From: Thermosulfurimonas sp.
Lineage (GTDB): Bacteria; Desulfobacterota; Thermodesulfobacteria; Thermodesulfobacteriales; Thermodesulfobacteriaceae
DNA: 34,260 bases
Direction: 5' to 3'
Assembly (NCBI GenBank): GCA_015487645.1
Contig: WFPH01000150.1
Span: forward strand, 1-34,260
Below the pieces are notes generated by a model, which was not told the origin of the DNA, made no database searches, and was given only the letters and a program-made list of their open reading frames with translations. Each line of letters opens with the position of its first letter. Positions within the stretch are counted from its first letter, which is position 1. This document shows positions 16,280-24,141 of the stretch, in pieces. The position numbers and the translations under genes are program-made.

Positions 16280-17371
16280 ATGAAAAAACGCTGGCTGATA
16301 ATCCTAGGTATTCTGGTAATTGTAATCATTGGAGGCGTTATTAACGTAAAGATGTTGCATTACACCAGCGAACCTGAATTTTGTGCTAAATGTCACCCTG
16401 AAAAGAATTTCGGCCCCGGGGGAGAGTTTTACTCCTGGGAACACTCCTCTCACGCAGAAGCAGGGGTAAAGTGTCTGGACTGTCACGGAAGGCCGGGATT
16501 AGTGGGGTATTTGCAGGCTAAACTGGGGGGCCTCAAAGACCTCTATAACGAAATTTTCGGCTCCGAGGAGGAAAAGCTGGCTAAGTTGGAAAATCCTCCG
16601 AAGGATCTGGTTCCCAACGAGACCTGTCTCTTTTGTCATTCAGATGAAGTCAATCAGGCTATTCGGAAGAGCCGGTTAATGCAACTGGCAGGATTGAAAT
16701 TCCGGCTTCTGGATGAGGTTCAAAATCCGGGATTTCGAGAGACCTTCTGGCTCCCGGATATTCTCAAAGTTGATCGCATTAAGGGGCTTTACATTCCTCA
16801 TGCGGCACATCTAGAAAACGACCTGCATTGCGCGGATTGTCATAAAGGAATGATTCACCGGGCCGCTAAACCCAGTATGTGTACCTGTGATAAATGTCAT
16901 CAGGAAAATGGCGGGCCGGAATTAAGTGATTGTGCCTTGTGTCACCAGATCCAGGAAGAACTTTATTTCGGTAAAAAGGTAAGAGAGTTTGCAGGAACTC
17001 CCTCGCCTATGGCTGAAAGTGAAGTTTCCTGTGAAGATTGCCATGGTAGCGGGGATTGTGCCTCCCTCCGCCCTGATGTTTCTAAGGCCTGTGCTTCTTG
17101 CCATGAAGATGAACTTGAAGATGTGCTGCAGAGTTATCGAGATAAAGCCCGGGAAATAAAAAATAGTCTACAGATAACCACAAAGATGTTCGAGGAGACT
17201 TATCGCAGTTTGCTACAGAAAGGAGAAGAACAAAAATTAGTCCGATTAAAAGAAATCAAATATGTGCTTGATGAAGTAGCCGCAGGGGATCCGACCGGTA
17301 TCCATAATGGAGACTTCGTGTTAGATATTTTAAAGAGACTACGAAAAGAGCTAGCATCGCTGGGTAAATAG
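16280..17371 (+). CDS. membrane-anchored octaheme cytochrome c (NapC/NrfH-like N-terminus)
   Basis: A 363-residue protein with one N-terminal membrane helix (residues 5-24) that stays as an anchor, then eight CxxCH haem motifs at residues 35, 65, 116, 184, 203, 218, 251 and 271. The first four with their distal histidines (EHSSHAEAGVKCLDC, IPHAAHLENDLHC) resemble the NapC/NrfH quinol dehydrogenase family. The last four haems and a helical tail without haems extend it beyond the usual tetrahaem length of about 200 residues. It would carry electrons from the quinone pool into the periplasm, probably to a reductase encoded elsewhere; no such partner is adjacent. It has its own promoter and is followed by a strong terminator. 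Family assignment beyond multihaem cytochrome is tentative. Confidence 0.88.
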   Translation: MKKRWLIILGILVIVIIGGVINVKMLHYTSEPEFCAKCHPEKNFGPGGEFYSWEHSSHAEAGVKCLDCHGRPGLVGYLQAKLGGLKDLYNEIFGSEEEKLAKLENPPKDLVPNETCLFCHSDEVNQAIRKSRLMQLAGLKFRLLDEVQNPGFRETFWLPDILKVDRIKGLYIPHAAHLENDLHCADCHKGMIHRAAKPSMCTCDKCHQENGGPELSDCALCHQIQEELYFGKKVREFAGTPSPMAESEVSCEDCHGSGDCASLRPDVSKACASCHEDELEDVLQSYRDKAREIKNSLQITTKMFEETYRSLLQKGEEQKLVRLKEIKYVLDEVAAGDPTGIHNGDFVLDILKRLRKELASLGK

Positions 17372-17376
17372 ATTTC

Positions 17377-17404
17377 TTGACTAAACACAAGTAACGATTA
17401 TCTT
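17377..17404 (+). promoter_or_regulatory. promoter for the FKBP-apgM operon
   Basis: TTGACT at 17377-17382, 16 bases, TATCTT at 17399-17404. Initiation would fall near 17411, inside the terminator hairpin of the preceding gene, so the new mRNA would carry only its 3' arm, which holds the Shine-Dalgarno. Confidence 0.45.
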
Positions 17405-17428
17405 CCCCCTCGAAAGAGGGGGTTTTTT
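17405..17428 (+). terminator. intrinsic terminator after the cytochrome gene
   Basis: CCCCCTC and GAGGGGG form a 7-bp stem with a stable GAAA tetraloop, followed by six T. The 3' arm also serves as a Shine-Dalgarno 8 bases before the TTG start at 17431. Confidence 0.88.
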
Positions 17429-17430
17429 GT

Positions 17431-17904
17431 TTGGGCTCTAAAATTGATCGGGGAGACCGGGTTACCTTTAGGTATCAGGTCTTTTCCGAGGCCGGTGTGG
17501 TGGATGCCTCGGAAAAGCCGGTAACTATCGTGGTAGGTGAAGGACGGTTCCCTCCCTCCGTGGAGGAAGGACTTATAGGAAAAGAAGAAGGCCAACGGGT
17601 CTCAGTCTGGGTTCCCCCTGAGGAACACTATGGCCGTTACGATCCTAAGAAGATCCAGCTCATCCCCAGCGAAAAACTTCCCCCACAGGCTCGTCCGGGA
17701 GAAACAGTCTTCGTTCAGGACGATTTCGGGGTGCTCCATCCGGCCAGACTCGCCCGGCGGGACGCCTTCCTGGCGGTGGTGGACCTGAATCATCCCTTAG
17801 CCGGGAAATACCTGCGCTTTGATCTAGAGATCCTCAAAGTTGAAAAAGGAGATTTGTCCGAAAACCCCGCAGAGACCCCGGAGGAAAGGAGGATGGATCC
17901 ATGA
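17431..17904 (+). CDS. FKBP-type peptidyl-prolyl isomerase, SlyD-like
   Basis: A 157-residue cytoplasmic protein of the SlyD group. It shows the FKBP fold with an inserted flap domain: RGDRVTFRYQVFSEAGVVDAS, then FPPSVEEGLIGKEEGQRVSVWVPPEEHYGRYDP, then the insert, then VDLNHPLAGKYLRFDLEIL, the signature C-terminal strand with NHPLAGK. SlyD proteins catalyse prolyl isomerisation and act as chaperones, often with metal binding; the histidine-rich metal tail of E. coli SlyD is absent. The start is TTG 17431, chosen because the family N-terminus begins there and GAGGGG lies 8 bases before it. The stop overlaps apgM in ATGA. Confidence 0.88.
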   Translation: MGSKIDRGDRVTFRYQVFSEAGVVDASEKPVTIVVGEGRFPPSVEEGLIGKEEGQRVSVWVPPEEHYGRYDPKKIQLIPSEKLPPQARPGETVFVQDDFGVLHPARLARRDAFLAVVDLNHPLAGKYLRFDLEILKVEKGDLSENPAETPEERRMDP

Positions 17905-19124
17905 AATATATCGTGCTGGTAGGCGATGGCATGGGAGATTTTCCGCTGAAAGAGCTTTCCGGAAGGACTCCTCTTGAGGTGGCCACCACGCCCGGACTGG
18001 ATTTCCTCACCGAACACGGGGAGATAGGCCTGGTTCAGACCGTGCCCCAGGGGCTTCACCCCGGAAGCGACGTGGCCAATATGAGCCTTCTGGGTTATCC
18101 GCCCGAGGAAAAGTACACCGGTCGGGGTCCTATTGAGGCTGCCAGTCTCGGGATCCCCATGCGCCCGGAGGACGTGGCCTTCCGCTGCAACCTAGTCACC
18201 CTGAAGAAGGTGGGGCAAAACCTGATTATGGAAGACTACAGCGCCGGACACATCTCCACCGAAGAAGCCCGGGTGCTCATCGAGGACCTCAACCGGGAGC
18301 TTGGCACCGACAAACTCGAACTTTTCTGCGGTAAGAGCTACCGACACATCCTCCTCTGGCGGGGTGGCCCGGAGGGGTTGCGCACCGTCCCACCCCATGA
18401 TCTCCTGGGGAAAAACATCTACCATGCTTGGCAGGCCTATCGGGAAGAGCCTCTGTTGAAAGATTTCCTGGTCAAGGCCATAAAGATCTTGGAAAAACAT
18501 CCGGTGAACCGAAAACGGATAGAAGAAGGTCTCCCTCCGGCCAATGCCCTCTGGCCCTGGGGTCAGGGGAGAATCCCGCACCTTGAGCCCTTTTCCGAAA
18601 AATGGGGACTTTCCGGCGCGGTGGTGGCCGCAGTGGATCTCATTAAGGGGCTAGGACGGCTGGCTGGTTTGAGCATCATAGAAGTGGAGGGGGCCACCGG
18701 TTACCTAGATACCAATTACGAAGGCAAGGCCCTGGCGGCTATAGAGGCTTTAAAAGAACACGATTTTGTTTTTGTGCACGTAGAGGCCCCGGACGAGGCT
18801 TCCCATCAGGGTTCCATAGAACTCAAGATCAAGGCCATCCAGGACTTTGACCGTTACGTGGTGCGGACCGTCATCGAAGAGACCGCGGCGCAATTCGGAG
18901 AGTATCGTATCCTGGCGGTTACGGATCATCTGACCCCTATTCCTCTGCGTACCCATTCCTCAAAGCCCGTGCCCTTCGTGATCTTTGACTCCAGAGACGA
19001 GTCCCCCAAGCGTTCGGAAGGCTTTTCGGAGACCACCGCTCAGGGGACGGGTCTCTTTATCTCCGACGGACAAACCCTTATGAGCCGCTTCTTGGAAAGG
19101 GAGCCGCGTTTGCCTCAGGAATAA
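17901..19124 (+). CDS. apgM: cofactor-independent phosphoglycerate mutase, archaeal type
   Basis: A 407-residue enzyme of the alkaline phosphatase superfamily that interconverts 3- and 2-phosphoglycerate in glycolysis and gluconeogenesis. It begins with the metal motif VLVGDGMGD, then HPGSDVANMSLLGYPP with the likely nucleophile Ser56, and ends with the metal ligands in HVEAPDEASHQG and VTDHLTPIPLRTHSSKPVPF. The length agrees with the ApgM family of archaea and many anaerobes and is shorter than the GpmI enzyme. Its start overlaps the PPIase stop; nadB follows after one base. In an autotroph making acetyl-CoA it serves the gluconeogenic direction. Confidence 0.95.
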   Translation: MKYIVLVGDGMGDFPLKELSGRTPLEVATTPGLDFLTEHGEIGLVQTVPQGLHPGSDVANMSLLGYPPEEKYTGRGPIEAASLGIPMRPEDVAFRCNLVTLKKVGQNLIMEDYSAGHISTEEARVLIEDLNRELGTDKLELFCGKSYRHILLWRGGPEGLRTVPPHDLLGKNIYHAWQAYREEPLLKDFLVKAIKILEKHPVNRKRIEEGLPPANALWPWGQGRIPHLEPFSEKWGLSGAVVAAVDLIKGLGRLAGLSIIEVEGATGYLDTNYEGKALAAIEALKEHDFVFVHVEAPDEASHQGSIELKIKAIQDFDRYVVRTVIEETAAQFGEYRILAVTDHLTPIPLRTHSSKPVPFVIFDSRDESPKRSEGFSETTAQGTGLFISDGQTLMSRFLEREPRLPQE

Positions 19125-19125
19125 G

Positions 19126-20745
19126 ATGGCCCAAAAGACAGACTTCCTGATCATCGGTTCGGGCATTGCAGGCCTTTCCCTGGCCCTAAAACTCGCCGAA
19201 CTCGGAGAAGTGCTCATCGTTACCAAGAAAAAGGCCTCTGAAGGGGCCACAGCCCTGGCGCAGGGGGGCATCGCCTGTGTGATGAGTAAGGACGATTCCT
19301 TTGAACTCCATGTGGAAGACACCCTGCGGGCCGGAGACGGACTTTGCCGCCGCGAGACCGTGGAACTGGTGGTGCGCCAGGCCCCGGAGCGCATCCGGGA
19401 GCTTATAGAGCTGGGGGTAGAGTTTTCCCGGGATCCGAACGATCCCACCCGGTTAGATCTGGGACTTGAGGGGGGACACTCCCGGCGCCGGATTCTACAC
19501 GTGGAGGACCACACCGGCCGGGAAATCGAACGGGTCCTGCTCGCAAGAGTCCAGGAGAAGGCCAACCTCCGCGTCCTTGAGGGGCACCTAGCGGTGGATC
19601 TCATTACCACCGGAAAGATCGGCCGGAAGACCGAAGGCAACCGCATCCTCGGGGCCTACATCATGGAATGGGCCACGGGGAAGATTGAAACCTATCTCGC
19701 TCGGGTGGTCATCTTGGCCACGGGTGGAGCGGGCAAGGTCTACCTTTACACTAGCAATCCCGATACGGCTACCGGTGACGGAATAGCCCTGGCGGTAAGA
19801 GCCGGAGCTCGGGCGGCCAATCTAGAATTCGTGCAATTTCATCCCACTTGTCTCTATCACCCCAAGGCCAAGAATTTTCTTATCTCCGAGGCCCTCCGGG
19901 GCGAAGGTGCGCGACTGCTCGATCCCGAGGGGCGTCCTTTCATGCAAAAGTACCATCCCAGGGGGGAGTTGGCTCCCCGGGACATCGTGGCCCGGGCCAT
20001 CGATATGGAACTCAAACGCTCCGGAGCGGACCATGTGTGGCTCGACATCTCGCATCGTCCGGCAGACTTCGTGAAGGATCGATTTCCCTATATCTACGAG
20101 ACCTGCCTCCGGTTCGGGATAGACATTACTCGGGAGCCCATCCCAGTGGTCCCGGCGGCCCATTACCTTTGCGGAGGGATTTTGACCAATCTTTATGGCG
20201 AGACCGACATTCCGGGACTTTTGGCCGTGGGGGAGTGCGCCTGCACCGGCCTTCACGGGGCCAACCGCCTGGCCTCCAACTCGCTGCTTGAGGCCTTGGT
20301 CTTTGCCCATCAGGCCAGTCTTCGCCTGCGGGAGATCTGGCCCGAATGGCGAAGGCTCCCGCTCCTTGAAGTCCCAGACTGGGACCCCGGTGGAGCGGTG
20401 GACATGGAAGAAAAGGTCCTCATCTCTCACAACTGGGATGCCATCCGACGCCTCATGTGGAATTATGTAGGCCTGGTGAGAAGCCTCGATCGTCTGGAGC
20501 TGGCCCGCAGACGCCTGGCCTTCATTGCTCGGGAAGTGGAGGATCACTACTGGCGTTATCTTCTTACCCCGGAGTTTGTGGAACTGAGGAACCTTTGCCA
20601 GGTGGCTCGCCTGATCGTAATTTCCGCTCTCAAACGACACGAATCTCGAGGGGTGCATTATTTGAAAGACTTTCCGGAAAAAGATAACCGTTACCTCAAG
20701 GAAACCCTAGTCTCAAGGGAGGTTCTCTTGAGCTATGACCAGTGA
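19126..20745 (+). CDS. nadB: L-aspartate oxidase
   Basis: A 539-residue FAD enzyme, usual length for NadB, that oxidises L-aspartate to iminoaspartate, the first step of NAD synthesis. Residues 7-20 hold the dinucleotide motif (IIGSGIAGLSLALK), then GATALAQGGIACV, ILATGGAGKVYLYTSNPDTATGDGIA and VVPAAHYLCGGILTNLYGETDIPGLLAVGECACTGLHG split over the family's conserved blocks, with the C-terminal helical domain at the end. Fumarate can be the electron acceptor in anaerobes. nadC lies 10 kb away on the other strand; nadA is not in the window. The gene overlaps yggS by 11 bases. Confidence 0.96.
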   Translation: MAQKTDFLIIGSGIAGLSLALKLAELGEVLIVTKKKASEGATALAQGGIACVMSKDDSFELHVEDTLRAGDGLCRRETVELVVRQAPERIRELIELGVEFSRDPNDPTRLDLGLEGGHSRRRILHVEDHTGREIERVLLARVQEKANLRVLEGHLAVDLITTGKIGRKTEGNRILGAYIMEWATGKIETYLARVVILATGGAGKVYLYTSNPDTATGDGIALAVRAGARAANLEFVQFHPTCLYHPKAKNFLISEALRGEGARLLDPEGRPFMQKYHPRGELAPRDIVARAIDMELKRSGADHVWLDISHRPADFVKDRFPYIYETCLRFGIDITREPIPVVPAAHYLCGGILTNLYGETDIPGLLAVGECACTGLHGANRLASNSLLEALVFAHQASLRLREIWPEWRRLPLLEVPDWDPGGAVDMEEKVLISHNWDAIRRLMWNYVGLVRSLDRLELARRRLAFIAREVEDHYWRYLLTPEFVELRNLCQVARLIVISALKRHESRGVHYLKDFPEKDNRYLKETLVSREVLLSYDQ

Positions 20746-21445
20746 AGGAGTGGCCGAGAGATTGCGGAGACTCCAAGAAAGGGTAGCCGAGGCGGCCCTC
20801 AGAGTGGGCCGTAAACCCGAGGAAGTAAGGATCCTGGGGGCCTCCAAAGGACAACCCTTGGAAAAGATAAGGGAGGCCGTGGCGGCGGGGCTTTCCCTTA
20901 TCGGCGAAAATTATGTCCAGGAAGCCGAAAGAAAAAAGGAAGCCCTCGGAGACCTACCCCTTAGCTGGCATCTTATCGGTCACCTTCAGAAGAACAAGGC
21001 CAAAAAGGCCCTAGCCCTTTTCGATCTCATCCAGACCGTGGATCGTCCAGAGCTCGTGCGGAAGCTATCGACCCTCACGGAAAAAATGGGGCGAACCCTT
21101 CCGGTTTTCATCCAGGTCAATCTGGGCTATGAGAAGACCAAGGCCGGTGTGCTCCCGGAAGACCTCTTCGAACTGGCTCGTCTGGTAAGAGATCTTCCAG
21201 GGCTTGAGCTGCGCGGTCTCATGACCATTCCTCCCTATAAGGAGGACCCGGAGGCCGTTCGTCCCTATTTCAGGCGCCTGCGGGAGCTGCGGGACGACCT
21301 CCGGGAAAGGCTCGATCTTGAAAGTCTCACCGAGCTTTCCATGGGGATGAGCCACGACTTCGAGGTGGCGGTAGAAGAAGGGGCCACCATCGTGCGCCTC
21401 GGCACGGCGCTTTTCGGGCCTCGCCCCTCAAAAGGTGGTGTTTGA
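20735..21445 (+). CDS. yggS: PLP homeostasis protein YggS/PROSC family
   Basis: A 236-residue single-domain PLP-binding protein with the fold of alanine racemase's N-terminal domain. The PLP lysine is Lys38 (GASKGQP), followed by IGENYVQEA, WHLIGHLQKNKAK and the phosphate-binding LSMGMSHDFEVAVEEG and VRLGTALFG. The family maintains free PLP levels and has no known catalytic reaction. The start ATG 20735 lies inside the end of nadB, and the stop overlaps comEC, so translation is coupled. Confidence 0.95.
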   Translation: MTSEGVAERLRRLQERVAEAALRVGRKPEEVRILGASKGQPLEKIREAVAAGLSLIGENYVQEAERKKEALGDLPLSWHLIGHLQKNKAKKALALFDLIQTVDRPELVRKLSTLTEKMGRTLPVFIQVNLGYEKTKAGVLPEDLFELARLVRDLPGLELRGLMTIPPYKEDPEAVRPYFRRLRELRDDLRERLDLESLTELSMGMSHDFEVAVEEGATIVRLGTALFGPRPSKGGV

Positions 21446-23747
21446 GAAAACTCCCGTAAAGGAAACCGCCCTGGGTTTTTCCCTGGGGCTTCTTCTAACC
21501 TTCTGGAAATGCGCCCTCATCACCAAGGCCCTGGGGGCCCTTCTCTGGCTAGCCGCCGGTCTGCGCTGGGCTTTCGGAGCTTTTGCCTTGGCACTCCTCT
21601 ACGGGAACCTTTACCTGGCCTCCCATTCGCCGGCCGAGTTCTCCACTAAAAGAATGGAAATCTCCGGTGAGGTGCTCGCCAGGCGTCCACTCTTCCGGGG
21701 AGAGAGCCTCCTGGTTGAAACCCCTCACGGCCAAGGCGAAATCTTCTCCCCTTTAAGTCTTCCGGAATGCGAACCCGGGGCCCGTTTCAAAGCCAGAGTC
21801 AGACTTCGCTCACCGGGATACCTCAACCCCTTTGCCCCCTCCCCCGAGATTCGACGGCTCTCGAGAGGTCTTTCCTTTCGCGCGGCCCTCAAAAGGGAGA
21901 AAGATATCCTGTGCTTTGCCCCCGAAGGGAAAAGATGGTGGGAAGTCCTGCGGGAAAGGCTCTTCTTCTTTGCGGCCGGGCTTTCTCCGGAGGCTCGGGG
22001 TCTCTTTTCGGCCCTCATCCTGGGCGAGAAGACCTTTTTACCCGGAGAACTCCAAGAACGGGTAAAGGCCCTGGGACTTTATCATTTCTTGGCGGTCTCC
22101 GGTTTCCACCTAGGACTTCTTTACGCCCTTCTCTACGGGGTTACAAAGCGCCTCTGGCCCCGTCTTTGTCGTTTCTCTGGAGTTCCGGCCCAGATCCCGG
22201 CCGCTCTGACGGGCCTTTTCGGGGCGGGCTTCTACGCCGCCCTTTCGGGTTTTCCGCCCTCGGCCCTGAGAGCCCTCACCATGCTGGCCCTTTACACCTT
22301 CTCCCGGGTTCTTTTCCGGCGAACCTCGGGGTTCGACATCTTGGCCGGAGCCGTCCTCATATTGCTCGCCTTCTCGCCGGGCAGCATCTTGGATCTCTCC
22401 TTCAGGCTTTCGGTGTTGGCGGTCTGTGGGGTCATCCTGGGCCACCGCCTGGCTTCCCTCAGGCTTCGTGGAAAAAATCTCTTTCTACGCTACTCCTTAG
22501 AAGCCCTCGCGGTCTCGCTTGGGGCCTGGCTTTTCACCTTTCCCCTCCTTCTCTACACCTTCGGAGAGGTCCCCCTCCTTGGCCCTTTAAACACCGTAAT
22601 CCTCACCCCTCTCTGGTGTTTTCTTCTCATCCCCGGGGAGATGCTGGCGGCCCTCCTGGTCCCGGTGGCACCGGGTTGGGCCTTGACGCTGACCGAGTTC
22701 CTGGCAGAGGTGGCCCGCGCGGGGATCGATCTCCCTCTACCCTCCCCTCTTCTGCGGCCGCCCTGGCCGGTGGGACTTTTCGTACTCTTTCTTCTGACTC
22801 TGGCCACGGCCGCTTTCCTAGTGGTAAAAAGAAAAATCTGGCCCGCGATCTCAGCCCTCCTCCTGGCCCTGGCTCTTTTCGTTCTCGGCTGGTGGGTACG
22901 GGACAGGTTCTTCTACCTTCTGGCCCTTGATATCGGTAAAGGGAACGCGATCTTGGTGCATCTTCCGGGAAATCGGAACCTGCTTTTCGATGCCGGAGCC
23001 CGCTTCGGGGATTTCGACGCCGGGAAACACCTGCTGGCCCCCACTCTCCGCAAACTCGGAATAGACACCCTGGATCTGGTCCTCCTCTCCCATCCGGATC
23101 TCGACCACACCGGTGGACTCCCCGCGCTCCTTGGGGAATTCCACCTGAAAAAAATACTCTCTGGAAGATTCCCGAAGTCCTCCTGGGAGAAGATCGGAAG
23201 GCCTTTTCCCCTTGAGGAAATCGAGGCTCCACTCTCTCTCAGATTGGGGGAGGCCGAGATCCTCCTTTTTCCGGGAAGCCCCCTTTCCACCAACAAAAAC
23301 CGGGCCAGCCTGGTGGCCTATCTGGAGTACCGGGGACTTACGGTCTTTTTCCCGGGCGACATCGACACTTCGAGATTCCAGAGGCTTTACCTTTCCCGAA
23401 GGCTTATCCCGGCCGAAGTTTTCGTTCTTCCTCATCACGGATCCCGGAGTGGTCTTTTTACTGCGGGCTGGGAAGCCTTAAGATTCAGAATGGCTCTAGT
23501 CCTGGCCAGGGGCCGGAAGCATCCTCATCCCCTGGTACGAGAGTGGCTTAAGACCAGAGGATATCCCTTCTACGAGACCGGAAAGACCGGGGCCCTGGCC
23601 CTCTTCCTGAGGGCTGGAAGGTTCCTAGTCTGTCCGGAGAGGGATCTTCGTCCGGGCCTTCCTAAAGCCCTGTTATGGCCTTATATTCCTTATGTAACCT
23701 CAGACGGCTGCTATAGCTATGAATTTCATACCCTACGAGACCTTTGA
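21435..23747 (+). CDS. comEC: ComEC/Rec2 DNA-uptake channel
   Basis: A 770-residue membrane protein. N-terminal helices precede a soluble OB-like region (about residues 70-150), then the competence domain with many membrane segments (LFSALILGEKTFLPGELQERVKALGLYHFLAVSGFHLGLLYALLYG marks its start, quoted here only as the block near residues 190-235), then a C-terminal metallo-beta-lactamase domain with SHPDLDHTGG and LPHHGSRSG. ComEC carries single-stranded DNA across the inner membrane during natural transformation. The start is GTG 21435 or GTG 21438. It overlaps yggS by 11 bases and archease by 29. Confidence 0.94.
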   Translation: MVFEKTPVKETALGFSLGLLLTFWKCALITKALGALLWLAAGLRWAFGAFALALLYGNLYLASHSPAEFSTKRMEISGEVLARRPLFRGESLLVETPHGQGEIFSPLSLPECEPGARFKARVRLRSPGYLNPFAPSPEIRRLSRGLSFRAALKREKDILCFAPEGKRWWEVLRERLFFFAAGLSPEARGLFSALILGEKTFLPGELQERVKALGLYHFLAVSGFHLGLLYALLYGVTKRLWPRLCRFSGVPAQIPAALTGLFGAGFYAALSGFPPSALRALTMLALYTFSRVLFRRTSGFDILAGAVLILLAFSPGSILDLSFRLSVLAVCGVILGHRLASLRLRGKNLFLRYSLEALAVSLGAWLFTFPLLLYTFGEVPLLGPLNTVILTPLWCFLLIPGEMLAALLVPVAPGWALTLTEFLAEVARAGIDLPLPSPLLRPPWPVGLFVLFLLTLATAAFLVVKRKIWPAISALLLALALFVLGWWVRDRFFYLLALDIGKGNAILVHLPGNRNLLFDAGARFGDFDAGKHLLAPTLRKLGIDTLDLVLLSHPDLDHTGGLPALLGEFHLKKILSGRFPKSSWEKIGRPFPLEEIEAPLSLRLGEAEILLFPGSPLSTNKNRASLVAYLEYRGLTVFFPGDIDTSRFQRLYLSRRLIPAEVFVLPHHGSRSGLFTAGWEALRFRMALVLARGRKHPHPLVREWLKTRGYPFYETGKTGALALFLRAGRFLVCPERDLRPGLPKALLWPYIPYVTSDGCYSYEFHTLRDL

Positions 23748-24141
23748 ACACGGGGCGGACATCGGGGTCCGGGGTTATGGGCACACCCTAGAGGAGGCCT
23801 TTGAGAATGGGGCCCGGGCCCTCTTTGCCCTGATGGTGGAGAACTTCGAGGAGATCATCCCGGAGAGGGAAATTTCGCTCGAGGTCTCGGCGGAGCTCCT
23901 CGATGAGCTTTTTGTGGTCTGGCTCAACCAGCTTCTGACCGTTTCGGATCTAGAGAACATGGTCTTTCGGGACTTCAAGGTGAACCTCTCCGGGGAGGAG
24001 CTCCGGGCCAAGGCCCTCGGAGAACCCCTCGATCCAGCCAAACACCAGCTGGGCGTAGAAGTCAAGGGGGCCACTTTTACCCTGGCTAAAGTGGAAAGAC
24101 AAGGCGAGTTGTGGGTAGCTCAGTGTGTGGTAGACGTATGA
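23719..24141 (+). CDS. archease family protein
   Basis: A 140-residue archease. It shows the N-terminal motif FEHGADIGVRGYG with the metal-binding Asp, the HTLEEAFENGARALFALM helix, and the end LGVEVKGATFTLAKVERQGELWVAQCVVDV, which is diagnostic. Archease speeds up and resets the RNA ligase RtcB by helping guanylylation. No rtcB is in the window. The gene starts inside comEC (29-base overlap), and its TGA overlaps the next ATG. Alternative starts are not needed because the family N-terminus fits ATG 23719. Confidence 0.93.
   Translation: MNFIPYETFEHGADIGVRGYGHTLEEAFENGARALFALMVENFEEIIPEREISLEVSAELLDELFVVWLNQLLTVSDLENMVFRDFKVNLSGEELRAKALGEPLDPAKHQLGVEVKGATFTLAKVERQGELWVAQCVVDV

Noticed and set aside
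21767-22930. 387-codon plus-strand frame inside comEC
   Set aside because: It is out of frame with a good ComEC sequence, and its product is rich in Pro, Gly, Arg and Ser with no fold-like pattern.
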